Shown one piece after another: positions 1 through 8,863 of a DNA stretch of 64,000 nucleotides. Each line of letters opens with the position of its first letter. Position 1 is the first letter of the stretch. Position numbers and translations under genes: made by a program. The stretch is from Actinomycetota bacterium (GTDB taxonomy: Bacteria > Actinomycetota > Thermoleophilia > Solirubrobacterales > 70-9): assembly GCA_018268415.1 (NCBI GenBank), contig JAFDWO010000018.1:18145-82144 (forward strand), read 5' to 3'. The notes under the pieces were generated by a model. The model was given only the letters and a program-made list of their open reading frames with translations, was not told where the DNA came from and ran no database searches.

Positions 1-448
1 CGCTCGTCACGGTCAGCGAGTACGAGCGTGCGGACGCCTTGCGGTCGGCGTTCGGGAGAAACGGGTTGACCGAGCCCGGTTCGGGTTCGATCGCTTCGTC
101 GCGGAGCACGTCGTAGGGCGTTTCCACCGTGTAGGTCGAGAACGCGATGCTGCGCGCGTGCGGGTACTCGCCGTGCAGCACCACCGAGCCGCCCGGCGGG
201 ATCACGAACCACGTGTGCCAGATGTAAGCGTGTTGGTCCGGGAAGATCGCGTTCACGGCGGGCGGAGGACCGACGACGTAGGTCCAGAAGCAGGTGGTGA
301 GATCCGACCTCGGGGTTTCGGGTTCGACCGCGCCTGCGCCGACGGGCGATGCGGCGCCCGCAAGGGTGACGGCGGCGGCGAGGGCGACCGTGCAGAGCGT
401 GATCCGAGCAGCGCGGACTGCGCGCCGCGGTTGGACGAGTAGACGCAT
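1..448 (-). CDS. secreted protein, paralogue of the 2616-4415 product (3' end outside window)
   Basis: Reading the minus strand from the ATG at 448 gives about 149 codons without a stop to the window edge. The product begins with basic residues (MRLLVQPRRAVRAAR) and a hydrophobic Ala/Val/Leu segment, as in a signal peptide. The mature part matches the start of the protein encoded at 2616-4415 block by block: TCFW, PPGGSVVLHGEYPHAR against PAGATITLHGQFPHAR, EAIEPEPGSVNPFLPNADR against EQIEPDAGSVNPFMPGADR. The two genes are therefore paralogues. Function unknown; probably exported. A GGGA-type ribosome site lies about 8 nt before the ATG. It is downstream of, and on the same strand as, the PucR gene, after a 155-bp gap. 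Confidence 0.8.
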   Translation of the reverse strand, partial: MRLLVQPRRAVRAARITLCTVALAAAVTLAGAASPVGAGAVEPETPRSDLTTCFWTYVVGPPPAVNAIFPDQHAYIWHTWFVIPPGGSVVLHGEYPHARSIAFSTYTVETPYDVLRDEAIEPEPGSVNPFLPNADRKASARSYSLTVTS

Positions 449-603
449 CGAGCATTCCCTTGTTCGCGGCTGTTCCCTTGAGCCCCGGTACTGGCGGCAA
501 TGTATGGAAGGGGAAGACGCCGCCGCTTGGGGACAAGCGCTACTCGCGAGCGCGTCTTTCGTGGGATCTCACAAGCCGATCGGCGGAGACCGGCCGGCGC
601 TTC

Positions 604-1863
604 TCAGGCGTCGTCCTGCGTCACCGGCAACAGCGAGAGCGCCATGTGCAGGTCGCGCACGCGCTCGCGCGTACTGCGCCCGAGCAGGGCTTCGGCCTGC
701 TCGATCCGGTAGCGGACCGTGTTTTCGTGGATGTTCAGCTGGCGGGCGGTGCGCCGGTGGTTGGCGCCCTCGTCGAGGAAGATCCCGAGCGTCGCGACGA
801 TCCGCGTGGTCGCGTCGTCGCGGGCGGTGAGGCCACCGAGCTCGCGCGCGACGAATGCCTGCGCCTGATCGAGGTCGACGGTCGCGATCGCGTTCAGCGC
901 GACCGCGCCGTAGCGCGTGATCGTGCGCGCCGGGCGGCGCATGAGGCCGGCGACGCGGCGCGCTTCGAGCGCGTCCTGGTGGCTGCGGCGAAAGCCGCTC
1001 ACGCCCGGTGCCGGCTCGCCGACCGCGACGCGCACGTCGGTGTCCTCCGCGGCGAGTCGCAGCGCGTCGATGCGCTCCGCGCCGGGTGGCTCGAAGCTCG
1101 CGACCCACATCCCCATGACCCGGGGCCCGAGCGGCTCGAACAGCGGGTGCTCGCAGCCCAGGGCGGTCGCGAGACGGCGGAGCGCCCCCTGCAGGGAGGC
1201 GATCGGAGCGGGTAGCTCGGCGGACTCCTCGGCCCAGGCGATCATCGCGATGTGCTCGCGTTTGAGCTCGTAGCGAAGCCGCTGCGAGGTGGTCGACACG
1301 TCGATCGGCCGACCCGCCAGGATCGTGTCGATCATCTGCGTCTGGGCGGCGGCCGCGGTGTGCTCGCGCTTTTCGTATTCGGCTTCGTAGACCTGCTCGA
1401 CCGTCTCCGAGAACCGGTCGACGTAGGCGAGCAGCCAGCGCGAGAGGAGGGCGACGGCGTCGGGTGAGTCGTGTCCGCCGTCCGCGAGCAGGGCGAGCAT
1501 CTGCTCCCAGACGTCGGCGCGGGCCGCTCGCACGCTGTGGATCACCTTGTTCAGGGGCACGCTGTGGTGAACGGCGCGACGCACCATCGGCAGTGCCACC
1601 GGGGGTAGCTCGATCTGGGCCGGGTCCTCGCCCGTGTCCACGGACTCCGCGAACTGGAGGATCGATCCCTCGACCGCGGTCGCGAATTCAGCGCTCGCTT
1701 CGCTGTTGCAGACGAGCTCGGGCACCTCCCCCTGAACCCTGGCGGCGGCGCGCTCGGCGAACGCGCGCGCCTGCGGGCGCAGTTCCCCGGCCCACGGGTG
1801 CAGCAGCCCCGACCACGTCCGCTGCGCCTGCGGCTCCTGGATCGGTGGATAGCGGCCGCCCAT
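604..1863 (-). CDS. PucR/CdaR-type helix-turn-helix transcriptional regulator
   Basis: About 419 aa. The C-terminal 60 residues form a PucR-type HTH: LGIFLDEGANHRRTARQLNI is followed by HENTVRYRIEQAEALLG, the classic HENTVRYR helix of this family. A middle segment (roughly residues 170-310) fits the GGDEF-like domain of PucR regulators, and the N-terminal 160 residues are helical and resemble RsbR-type sensor regions. I chose the ATG at 1863, four bases after the TetR stop, although the frame stays open further upstream inside the TetR gene. The tight spacing suggests a TetR-PucR operon. It probably regulates one or both flanking secreted-protein genes, but the sequence does not show a target. 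Confidence 0.8.
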   Translation of the reverse strand: MGGRYPPIQEPQAQRTWSGLLHPWAGELRPQARAFAERAAARVQGEVPELVCNSEASAEFATAVEGSILQFAESVDTGEDPAQIELPPVALPMVRRAVHHSVPLNKVIHSVRAARADVWEQMLALLADGGHDSPDAVALLSRWLLAYVDRFSETVEQVYEAEYEKREHTAAAAQTQMIDTILAGRPIDVSTTSQRLRYELKREHIAMIAWAEESAELPAPIASLQGALRRLATALGCEHPLFEPLGPRVMGMWVASFEPPGAERIDALRLAAEDTDVRVAVGEPAPGVSGFRRSHQDALEARRVAGLMRRPARTITRYGAVALNAIATVDLDQAQAFVARELGGLTARDDATTRIVATLGIFLDEGANHRRTARQLNIHENTVRYRIEQAEALLGRSTRERVRDLHMALSLLPVTQDDA

Positions 1864-1867
1864 CGGG

Positions 1868-2482
1868 TCAACCCCGGTGAGCGGCGAGGAGCGCGCGGGC
1901 GATTTCCACGACCCGATCGAGCCGCGGCTCGTCGCCGACGACCAGGGTCGCCCACTCGAGCGCGGTCCCGACCTGCACGATGGTGTCGATCTCGCCCTCG
2001 AGCGCCCGCGCCTGCTCGGGGGATCGACTCTCGGCGATGCACTCGCCCAGCGCCCGCACCAGACCGCGGTGGACGGCCTGACCCTCACCCAGCAGCAGTC
2101 GCAGGGCAAGTTGAGGCTCTTTGGCGACCAGGTTCCGAACGGGGGCGAAGCCGACGGTCAGCGCCATCACCCGGCGGATGAAGTCGAGGACCCGCTCGTC
2201 GCCCTCCCCCTCGGCTTCGACCGCGGCCGTCGACGTGAACTCATCCGTCAACAGGCCGAGAACCTGGTCGATCAGCTGCTCGCGCGACCCGAACCAGCGG
2301 TAGAGGGTCGCCTGCGAGATGTCGATCTGCGTCGCCAGGGTGGCGAGTTCCACGCGTTCCTCGGCGAGGAACGACTCGCGGGCCAGCTCGAGCGCGTCCT
2401 CGGGCCGCGGCCGCCGGATGATCGGTTCGCGCTGAGATCTGGGCGTGCTCACCGTGCCGCAGTATAGAACCGTATCGCTCAT
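1868..2482 (-). CDS. TetR-family transcriptional regulator
   Basis: About 204 aa from the ATG at 2482, or 194 aa from a GTG at 2452. The N-terminal HTH is clear: ELATLATQIDISQATLYRWFG followed by SREQLIDQVLGLL, the usual TetR recognition-helix arrangement with Tyr-Arg-Trp-Phe. The rest is a helical ligand and dimer domain with no recognisable subfamily. It is divergent from the secreted-protein/P450 pair at 2616-5657, so a role as local repressor of that pair is likely. The start is uncertain: neither candidate has a strong Shine-Dalgarno sequence, and a TATACT hexamer lies seven bases before the GTG, which could mean a leaderless transcript. Confidence 0.82.
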   Translation of the reverse strand: MSDTVLYCGTVSTPRSQREPIIRRPRPEDALELARESFLAEERVELATLATQIDISQATLYRWFGSREQLIDQVLGLLTDEFTSTAAVEAEGEGDERVLDFIRRVMALTVGFAPVRNLVAKEPQLALRLLLGEGQAVHRGLVRALGECIAESRSPEQARALEGEIDTIVQVGTALEWATLVVGDEPRLDRVVEIARALLAAHRG

Positions 2483-2496
2483 CCGAGAGATCATGC

Positions 2497-2522
2497 ATAT
2501 ATCTGTATAGCGCAATATATGT
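2497..2522. promoter_or_regulatory. inverted repeat, candidate TetR operator
   Basis: CATATAT, 12-base spacer, ATATATG: a perfect 7-bp inverted repeat in a short AT-rich island inside GC-rich DNA. It lies between the TetR start and the divergent secreted-protein gene, where a TetR operator is expected. No experimental support; its use is inferred. Confidence 0.45.
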
Positions 2523-2536
2523 GGGTAAGCCATCTT

Positions 2537-2577
2537 ATGAGAGGTTCGTTTGAAATCTCTCATTCTCGTGCTAAGGT
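2537..2577 (+). promoter_or_regulatory. promoter with overlapping inverted repeat for the secreted-protein/P450 pair
   Basis: TTGAAA (2550-2555) and TAAGGT (2572-2577) are separated by 16 bases, a good vegetative-type promoter facing the gene at 2616. The -35 box sits inside an inverted repeat ATGAGAG-N13-CTCTCAT (2537-2563). A protein bound there would block RNA polymerase, so this is a second candidate operator for the divergent TetR regulator. Confidence 0.5.
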
Positions 2578-2615
2578 CGCCTCGGGAACCACCAAGGGAA
2601 TCGAGGAGGAGCGAG

Positions 2616-4415
2616 ATGAGACGCAATCGTTGGACGGCGCTGCGACGCGGCGCGATCGGAGCACTGTTGGCGCTGGCCGTCGTGCCGGCCGTCACCCTGG
2701 CGGCCGGTGGCGGCAGCTCCGCGGTCACGCCCGGTGAACAGGGCCAGGGCCCGGTCAACACCTGCTTCTGGGGTCGCCCCGCCGCGAACGTGGGCCCGAT
2801 CAACCACCTCAACGTCCAGGTCGGCAACGTGGCCGGGTTCGAGTCGAACGTCGTCTACTACTACACCCTCTTCCAGCTCCCCGCCGGGGCGACCATCACC
2901 CTGCACGGACAGTTCCCCCACGCCCGGTACTTCTCGCTCACCAGCTACGTGACGAAAAGCGGCGTGACGGGTTACCCGGCGACCTCGATCTACGACGAAC
3001 AGATCGAACCGGACGCGGGATCGGTCAATCCGTTCATGCCCGGCGCGGACCGTCAGGCGGCCGACCGCGACTACACCATCACCGTCAGTGGCGAAACGCA
3101 GCCCGCGTCGCCCGCGCCCAACACCCTTTACGCCGGCCAGGCCGGCCAGACGGGCCAGACCCAACAGATCGAGCTGATCATGCGGATCTACCGGCCCGAC
3201 AAGAACCTCGAAGCCAATGCGGGGGTACCACTGGCGGCGCCGACGCTCAATCCCTCCGGCGGGAGCCCGGTTACCCAGGAAAAAGCCGTCTGCGAAGCGC
3301 TCTCCACGGTAAGCGGCATCGGCAACCTGCCGACCGCCTCCCAGGGCCTGCCGCCGGCGACCTACCAGCACCTGCGTGACCTCGGGTCGCCGGTGCACCC
3401 GGCGACGCCCACGCCGACCTGGGAACGGTTCTTCAACCAGCAGCACATGCTCGCGCCGCTCTACGCGGGCGCCGGTGAACCGTACGAAAGCCTGATCCCG
3501 AAACTGCCGACCACCGTCACGGGCGGCTTCTACTCGACGCCGTCGAACGCGTACATCACCAGCTACGTCGACCGCAATATCGGGCCGAACACCGAAGGAC
3601 ACAACATCGTGGTCCTGCACGCCAAGATGCCAACGCACCCGACCACCTACGAAGGCGACCCGGTCAACGACTCCACGGGCACGCAGGTCCGCTACTGGTC
3701 GCTCTGCACGGCAGGATCGATCTCCAACCCGCCGCTGATCCCGGCCAACTCGGCCTGCCTGTTCGACCAGCAGGTCCCGACGGACGCCGCCGACGAGTAC
3801 ACGATCGTCGTCAGCCTCCCCGAAGACCGTCCCAAGAACGCGACGCCCGCCTGCGGGGTCGCGTGGCTCGACTGGGGCACCGCCGGCGATGGCCAGGGCC
3901 GCCCGAGCCTCGACCTGCTGATCATGCGCAACCAGCTCTCCTCGCCGACGTTCGCGCAGAGCATCGAAAGGATCACGACGCCGGGCACCGAGCAGGAAGT
4001 CATGGGTGCGTATTACCCGACCACCACCTACGAGACGACCCAGGAATTCGAAGCGAAGGGCGGCTGCTCCACCCCGGCCACTCCGGCCCCGTCGGCGGCC
4101 CCCGCTCCGGCGCCGGCCCCGGCAGGCGGCTGGTTCGCGATCAAGCAGGTCACGCACAACACCAAGAAGGGCACCGCCCGGCTCGGGGTCGACTTCACCG
4201 GCTCCGGGAAGGTCACCATGACCGGCAAGGGCATCAAGTCCGTCGACCGGACGGCAGGCACGGGCACCGGTGAACTGACGGTCGTCCCCGGCAACAGCCT
4301 GAAGGCGAAGCTCACCCAGGCCGGCCAGGCGAAGGTGAAGGTCACCGTCTCCTTCGAGACCGCCGGAAACGTCTGGACGAAGACCAAGACCATCTCGCTC
4401 CGACTGAAGAAATAG
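2616..4415 (+). CDS. secreted protein of unknown function with beta-rich C-terminal domain
   Basis: 599 aa, starting at the ATG after a GAGGAGGAG ribosome site. A signal peptide covers about residues 1-30. The main part (about 35-500) contains blocks shared with the partial paralogue at 1-448: TCFW, PAGATITLHGQFPHARYFSL and a DEQIEPDAGSVNPFMP block. A Pro/Ala linker (TPATPAPSAAPAPAPAPA) leads to a final domain of about 95 residues rich in beta-type Lys/Thr/Val patterns ending ISLRLKK, like the C-terminal domains of many thermoleophilic surface proteins. Distant likeness to DUF1214-type proteins is possible but not secure. The P450 gene follows after nine bases, so the two are probably co-expressed. 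Enzymatic role unknown. Confidence 0.75.
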   Translation: MRRNRWTALRRGAIGALLALAVVPAVTLAAGGGSSAVTPGEQGQGPVNTCFWGRPAANVGPINHLNVQVGNVAGFESNVVYYYTLFQLPAGATITLHGQFPHARYFSLTSYVTKSGVTGYPATSIYDEQIEPDAGSVNPFMPGADRQAADRDYTITVSGETQPASPAPNTLYAGQAGQTGQTQQIELIMRIYRPDKNLEANAGVPLAAPTLNPSGGSPVTQEKAVCEALSTVSGIGNLPTASQGLPPATYQHLRDLGSPVHPATPTPTWERFFNQQHMLAPLYAGAGEPYESLIPKLPTTVTGGFYSTPSNAYITSYVDRNIGPNTEGHNIVVLHAKMPTHPTTYEGDPVNDSTGTQVRYWSLCTAGSISNPPLIPANSACLFDQQVPTDAADEYTIVVSLPEDRPKNATPACGVAWLDWGTAGDGQGRPSLDLLIMRNQLSSPTFAQSIERITTPGTEQEVMGAYYPTTTYETTQEFEAKGGCSTPATPAPSAAPAPAPAPAGGWFAIKQVTHNTKKGTARLGVDFTGSGKVTMTGKGIKSVDRTAGTGTGELTVVPGNSLKAKLTQAGQAKVKVTVSFETAGNVWTKTKTISLRLKK

Positions 4416-4424
4416 GTGACACCG

Positions 4425-5657
4425 ATGAGCTCGACCCAGCGTGACATCAAGGACGTGGAACTCGCCGACCGTGGCCTCTGGCGGGACGGTCCGCCCTATG
4501 AGCTGTTCAAGGAGATGCGGGGAGGGTGTCCGATCCACCGCACCGAGAAGCTCGAGGGCTTCCCGGGCGAGGCGGGCTTCTGGTCGGTGACGACCGCGGA
4601 GGACGTCCGCACCGTCAGCCGCGACTGGGAGACCTACTCCTCGGAACTGGGGGGTATCACCGCATGGGCGGAGATCTTCCCGCTGGAGCTGATGCGGGGC
4701 ATGTTCATCGCCATGGACCCGCCGAAGCACGATCGCATCAAGGGCCTGTTCCAGCGGGGCTTCACCCCCAAGCGGATCGCCGACCACGAGGAGCGGATCA
4801 GGGAGATCGTCACGACCGTGCTGGACCGGCTCGAGGGGCGGGAGACCTGCGATCTCGTCACCGACGTCGCCCAGCCGGTCGCCTCGCGCGTGATCGGCAG
4901 CTTCATGGGCATCCCCGAGGAGGAGGACGCACTCTGGGCGCGGATCGTCAACGCGGCAATGGCCCCCGATGACGGGGACCTCAGTCCCGGCGGCGCCCAG
5001 GCCGTCCTCGAAAAGGACATCCCGGAGGTCTTCGAACGGTGCGGCCAGATGATCGCCGCCCGCCGCGAGAACCCCACCGACGACCTGACCACGGTCCTGG
5101 TCGAGGCCGAGATCGACGGCGAGAGGCTGGAGGAGATCGAGATCGTGATGGGCTTCTTTCTCCTCATGGCCGCCGGCAACGACAGCACCAAGGCGACCTA
5201 TTGCAGCGGCATGCGGGCGCTGCTGGAAGACCGCGAGCAGATGGACCAACTGCGCGCCGACCCCGCGCTGATCCCGAGCGCGGTCGAGGAGGCGCTGCGG
5301 ATGTTCCCCGCCTTCGCCCACTTCCGTCGCACCGCCACCCGTGACACCGAGCTGCACGGGCAGGAGATCAAGCGGGGCGAGAAGGTGGTCATGTGGTACG
5401 TGTCCTCGAACCGCGATGAGACGGTCTATGAGGACCCCGACCGCTTCGACGTGACCCGTGACCCCGACCACCAGGCGTTCGGCGCGGGCGGACGCCACTT
5501 CTGCCTCGGCGCCGCGCTCGCCCGGCTCGAGCTCAAGGTCTTGATCGAGGAGACGCTCGCCAGGTACCCCACCATCGCGCTCGACGGCGAGCCGGCCGCC
5601 GCCGAGGCCCTCTTCCTCAACCAGCTCAAGACCCTGCCGGTCCGGCTGGCGTCCTGA
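4425..5657 (+). CDS. cytochrome P450
   Basis: 410 aa bacterial class I P450. Visible motifs in order: I-helix MAAGNDSTKA, ExxR in EEALRMF, and the haem-binding loop FGAGGRHFCLG with the proximal Cys at about residue 360. The YVSSNRDE and haem-loop context recalls the CYP124/125/142 group that oxidises steroid or isoprenoid side chains, but the family cannot be fixed by eye. The I-helix has Ser where many P450s have Thr next to the oxygen-activating Thr (NDST against the usual E/D-T-T). I prefer the ATG at 4425, preceded by AGGTGA; a GTG at 4416 directly after the upstream stop is possible. No ferredoxin or reductase gene lies next to it. Confidence 0.93.
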   Translation: MSSTQRDIKDVELADRGLWRDGPPYELFKEMRGGCPIHRTEKLEGFPGEAGFWSVTTAEDVRTVSRDWETYSSELGGITAWAEIFPLELMRGMFIAMDPPKHDRIKGLFQRGFTPKRIADHEERIREIVTTVLDRLEGRETCDLVTDVAQPVASRVIGSFMGIPEEEDALWARIVNAAMAPDDGDLSPGGAQAVLEKDIPEVFERCGQMIAARRENPTDDLTTVLVEAEIDGERLEEIEIVMGFFLLMAAGNDSTKATYCSGMRALLEDREQMDQLRADPALIPSAVEEALRMFPAFAHFRRTATRDTELHGQEIKRGEKVVMWYVSSNRDETVYEDPDRFDVTRDPDHQAFGAGGRHFCLGAALARLELKVLIEETLARYPTIALDGEPAAAEALFLNQLKTLPVRLAS

Positions 5658-5664
5658 CTGCGGG

Positions 5665-5693
5665 GGCTCGCCGGCCGGCATCGCCGGCGAGCC
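5665..5693. terminator. hairpin between convergent genes
   Basis: GGCTCGCCGG and CCGGCGAGCC form a perfect 10-bp stem with a 9-base loop. It lies between the P450 stop (5657) and the convergent lipoprotein stop (5703), so it can end transcription from both sides. There is no U-tract, as is common in GC-rich actinobacteria. Confidence 0.6.
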
Positions 5694-5702
5694 ATCCGGC
5701 TT

Positions 5703-6044
5703 CTACTTCTTCAGGTCTTCGATCTTCTCCCGTGCTTCCTCGATCGCTTCCTGGCCCTGCGCCTTGCCTTCCTTCACGGCACCTTCGAGTTGCTTCAGGC
5801 CTTCCCGGATCTGCGTACTGCCTTCGCCGTCTTCGACCTTCTTTTTGACTTCTTCGATCAGCTCTTCGGCTTCTTCGGTCCCCTTGGAGACACCTTCCTT
5901 GACCTTCGTGGCGCCAGATTCCAGTTCGCGCTTCACACCTTCGGCACCGGTGGTGGTGTCGCTGCCGCCGCACCCCGACAAGGCCGAGCCGAGCAGGACG
6001 AGCCCCAGCAGAAGGCCGAGGGCGACCGACCTCTGCCCGATCAT
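5703..6044 (-). CDS. small lipoprotein with charged coiled-coil body
   Basis: 113 aa. The N-terminus has a hydrophobic signal followed by the lipobox LSGC (Cys at about 25), so the mature protein should be lipid-anchored outside the cytoplasmic membrane. The remaining 85 residues are almost all Lys, Glu, Gly, Ala and Ile in heptad-like spacing (EELIEEVKKKVEDG, QEAIEEAREKIEDLKK), predicting an amphipathic helix or coiled coil. The start overlaps the stop of the upstream membrane-protein gene in an ATGA, so the two are translated together. No enzymatic motif; a structural or stress-related envelope role is a guess. Confidence 0.75.
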   Translation of the reverse strand: MIGQRSVALGLLLGLVLLGSALSGCGGSDTTTGAEGVKRELESGATKVKEGVSKGTEEAEELIEEVKKKVEDGEGSTQIREGLKQLEGAVKEGKAQGQEAIEEAREKIEDLKK

Positions 6045-6418
6045 CGTGCTTCCTCCGGTTCCCCCAGGACAACCAGCCCGTGGATGCAGATGATGCAGAC
6101 CGCGAACGCGCCGAGGGCCCAGAATGGGTAGGCGCCGCCGATCGCCAGCAGCGAGCCGAGGGCGCCGAGACTGGCGGCGATCAGGCCGATGATGCGACCG
6201 AAGGTGCCACCCGAGAAGAGCGAGAACCCGGCGATCAGCTCGACCACACCGAGGACGACCGTGATCCAGCCCCAGGTATGCAGGTTGCCGAGCACGAAGT
6301 GGTTTTCACCGACCCAGAAGTGGGAGTCCGCGATCGCGCCGATCCCGTAGATCACGTTCAGCGTGCCGACGATCAACAGCAGGATGGCGACGAAGATCGC
6401 CCGTCCGGTCCCTCTCAT
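6041..6418 (-). CDS. DUF7144-like four-helix membrane protein
   Basis: About 125 aa from the ATG at 6418, which has a GGAGGA ribosome site; an upstream in-frame start would add 33 unlikely residues. Four hydrophobic segments are visible (IFVAILLLIVGTLNVIYGI, TWGWITVVLGVVELIAGFSL, IIGLIAASLGALGSLLAI, WALGAFAVCIICIHGLVVL). The pattern, with a conserved Trp-Gly-Trp before helix 2, matches the DUF7144 family of small actinobacterial membrane proteins of unknown role. It forms an ATGA-coupled pair with the downstream lipoprotein, suggesting a shared envelope function. Confidence 0.75.
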   Translation of the reverse strand: MRGTGRAIFVAILLLIVGTLNVIYGIGAIADSHFWVGENHFVLGNLHTWGWITVVLGVVELIAGFSLFSGGTFGRIIGLIAASLGALGSLLAIGGAYPFWALGAFAVCIICIHGLVVLGEPEEAR

Positions 6419-6559
6419 TCTTCCTCCAGTGTCTAGATCGAATTTGCCGGTGACCGTACGAGCTGCGGGGACGTGCGGCGCCCCCCGGATCGGGTGATTC
6501 GGAGCGGCCGATGACACTCCGTCTCCTACGCTTCAGGACTCCGAACCGCGAAGGAATTT

Positions 6560-8782
6560 TTGTCGACGCCTACCAACACCCCAGTCCAGGATCCGGCGCC
6601 GCGGCGCGGCCAGGGCACGACGGCTGCCACCGAGCTGGTGGCCCGGACACGGCTGCGGAACCGGCTCGCCGAGGACACCGGGCGGGTGATCGTCCTCTCC
6701 GCCCCGTCGGGCTACGGCAAGTCGGTGCTGCTCCGGCAGTGGGTTGAGGACGATCCCCGTCCGTCCTTCACGGTCCTGCTCGGCCCCGAGCACAACGACC
6801 CGACCGTGCTGGTCGACGCGGTCGTCGAGCGGCTGGAACGGCTCGAGCCGTTCCCCGCCGACCTCGGCGACGCGCTGTTGGCGCCGAGCCCCAACGTCGA
6901 GAACATCGTCGCCCCGCGGCTGGTGGCGGCGCTGGGGGATCGCACCCGGCCGTTTGTCCTGGTGCTGGACGAGCTGGAGCGCATCGAGGCGCCGGACGCG
7001 CTGAAGATCGTCGCCGCCCTCTGTCGAGGCGTCTCTGGGGGGTCCCAGCTGGCCCTGGCGAGCCGCACGGAACCGCCGATCGGCCTGGGGCGCCTGCGCG
7101 CCCGCCGTCGGCTCACCGAGCTCGGCCGCAAGGACCTGACGATGACCAAAGGCGAGTGCGCCGTGCTGCTGGCGGCGCTCGGCCTCCAGCTGTCCCCGGC
7201 CCAACTCGACGCGATCGCCCGTCGGACCGAGGGCTGGCCCGCCGCCCTCTACCTCGCCGGCCTGGCGCTCGGCGAGTCCGCCGATCCGGGGCGGGCCCTG
7301 GCCCGGTTCACCGGCGACCACCGGATCGTCGTCGATTACCTGCGCGAGGAGTTCCTACTCCCCGCCTCGCTCAACCACGCCGCCTTCCTGCGCCAGGCGG
7401 CGACCCTCGAGCGGTTGAGCGGCCCGCTCTGTGATTTCGCGCTCGAGCGCGACGACTCGGGCGTCGTCCTCGACGAGCTGAGCCGGTCGAACATGCTGCT
7501 GGTGCCGCTCGATCGCAGGGACGAGTGGTACCGCCTGCACCCACTGCTGCAGGAGATGCTGCACAGGGAGTTGCTCCGCACCGAACCAGCGGCGGCGCCG
7601 GTCATCCACCGCCGGGCCTCGGAGTGGTGGTCGGCGGCCGAAGACTCCCACCAGGCGATCCACCACGCGGTTGCGGCAGGCGCCGAGGACCTCGCCGGCG
7701 AACTGCTCTTCGCCGCGGTGCCGGAGTACTCCGCCGGCGGCCGCAACGCGACCGTGATCGGCTGGCTGGAGCGCCTCGGCGAGCGTGGCGTGGCCGCCAG
7801 CCCCGGCGCCGGCCTGACCGCCGCCTGGGCGGAGCTGACCTTCGGCCACGGCCCGCGGGCCGAGCACTGGATGGCGGTGACGCGCCGGCTGCTGGGCGAG
7901 GCGGAGGGCGGTGCCGGTGCCGAGCTCGAGGCCGGCCTCGCCCTCGGCGATGCCACGCTCTGCCGCGACGGCCTCGCGGCGATGCGGGAGACGGTCGCCG
8001 CGGTCGAGCCGCTGCTTCCCGAGGACGACCCCTGGCGCTCGCTCACCTCGCTGCTCGACGGAGTCGGGCTGCATCTGCTCGGCAGCGAGCGGGAGGCGGC
8101 GCAGGCGCGGCTGAGGGAAGCCGTGCGCCGCGGCTCCGTGGGGGCGCTCGACCTGCAGGTGATCGCACTCACCCAGCTGGCGCTGATCGCGATCGAGCGG
8201 GGCGACTGGCGGACCGCCGATGACGAGATGTCACGCGCACGGGCGCAGATCGACCGCGCCGGCCTCGCCGACTATCCGACCATGGGGTTTCCCGCCGCCG
8301 CCTCGGCGCTGGTCCGCGCCCAGCGGGGGGCGAGCGCAAAGGCAGGCGCCGACCTGGAGACCGGCAAGCGCCTGCTCGCCAAGCTCGAGCATTTCACCCC
8401 TTGGTACGAAGTCGAGACCAAGCTGATGCTCGCCCGCGCCTCGGCGCGGCTCGGCCGACGCGCCGAGGCGGAGGAGCTCCTGGCCTCGGCGACCGCACAG
8501 CTCACCGAGATCCCGGACGGATCCCTGCTGCGTGCCTGGACCGAGGAGGCGCGGGCGGCGATCGGCGCGGCAGCGGACAGCGCGCAACTGACCCCGGCCG
8601 AGCTGCGGGTCCTGCACTACCTGCCGCAGCACCTCTCCTTCCCGCAGATCGCCGCCTCCCTCCAGGTCTCACCAAACACCGTGAAGACCCACGCGGCGAG
8701 CGTCTACCGCAAGCTGGGCTGCTCCTCGCGCGACCAGGCCGTCCGGCGGGCGCGGGAGATCGGGCTGCTGGACCCGCCCTGA
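6560..8782 (+). CDS. large ATP-binding LuxR-family regulator (LAL/MalT-like)
   Basis: 740 aa. A P-loop SAPSGYGKSVLL lies near residue 50, followed by an AAA/NB-ARC-like ATPase region with an acidic Walker B (PFVLVLDELERIE). The centre is a helical repeat region, probably TPR-like. A LuxR-type HTH occupies the last 65 residues: LTPAELRVLHYLPQHLSFPQ, then SPNTVKTHAASVYRKLGCSS. This is the domain order of MalT-like LAL regulators, with a shorter middle than MalT. The start is a TTG at 6560 with AAGGAA just upstream. It is divergent from the membrane/lipoprotein pair. Inducer and targets are not visible. Confidence 0.9.
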   Translation: MSTPTNTPVQDPAPRRGQGTTAATELVARTRLRNRLAEDTGRVIVLSAPSGYGKSVLLRQWVEDDPRPSFTVLLGPEHNDPTVLVDAVVERLERLEPFPADLGDALLAPSPNVENIVAPRLVAALGDRTRPFVLVLDELERIEAPDALKIVAALCRGVSGGSQLALASRTEPPIGLGRLRARRRLTELGRKDLTMTKGECAVLLAALGLQLSPAQLDAIARRTEGWPAALYLAGLALGESADPGRALARFTGDHRIVVDYLREEFLLPASLNHAAFLRQAATLERLSGPLCDFALERDDSGVVLDELSRSNMLLVPLDRRDEWYRLHPLLQEMLHRELLRTEPAAAPVIHRRASEWWSAAEDSHQAIHHAVAAGAEDLAGELLFAAVPEYSAGGRNATVIGWLERLGERGVAASPGAGLTAAWAELTFGHGPRAEHWMAVTRRLLGEAEGGAGAELEAGLALGDATLCRDGLAAMRETVAAVEPLLPEDDPWRSLTSLLDGVGLHLLGSEREAAQARLREAVRRGSVGALDLQVIALTQLALIAIERGDWRTADDEMSRARAQIDRAGLADYPTMGFPAAASALVRAQRGASAKAGADLETGKRLLAKLEHFTPWYEVETKLMLARASARLGRRAEAEELLASATAQLTEIPDGSLLRAWTEEARAAIGAAADSAQLTPAELRVLHYLPQHLSFPQIAASLQVSPNTVKTHAASVYRKLGCSSRDQAVRRAREIGLLDPP

Positions 8783-8863
8783 TGTCCTGAGTGCCGCCAC
8801 CGCGGCAAATCACCCGGTTGGGACGAGGCGGAGACGCCGATGGGTTCCTAGGTTCGGCTTGGG

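Noticed and set aside
2571..5681. Very long minus-strand frame (over 1000 codons) opposite the secreted protein and P450
   Set aside because: Arises from GC-rich codon bias; composition is Arg/Gly/Asp/Val-rich and has no domain, while the plus strand encodes clear proteins.
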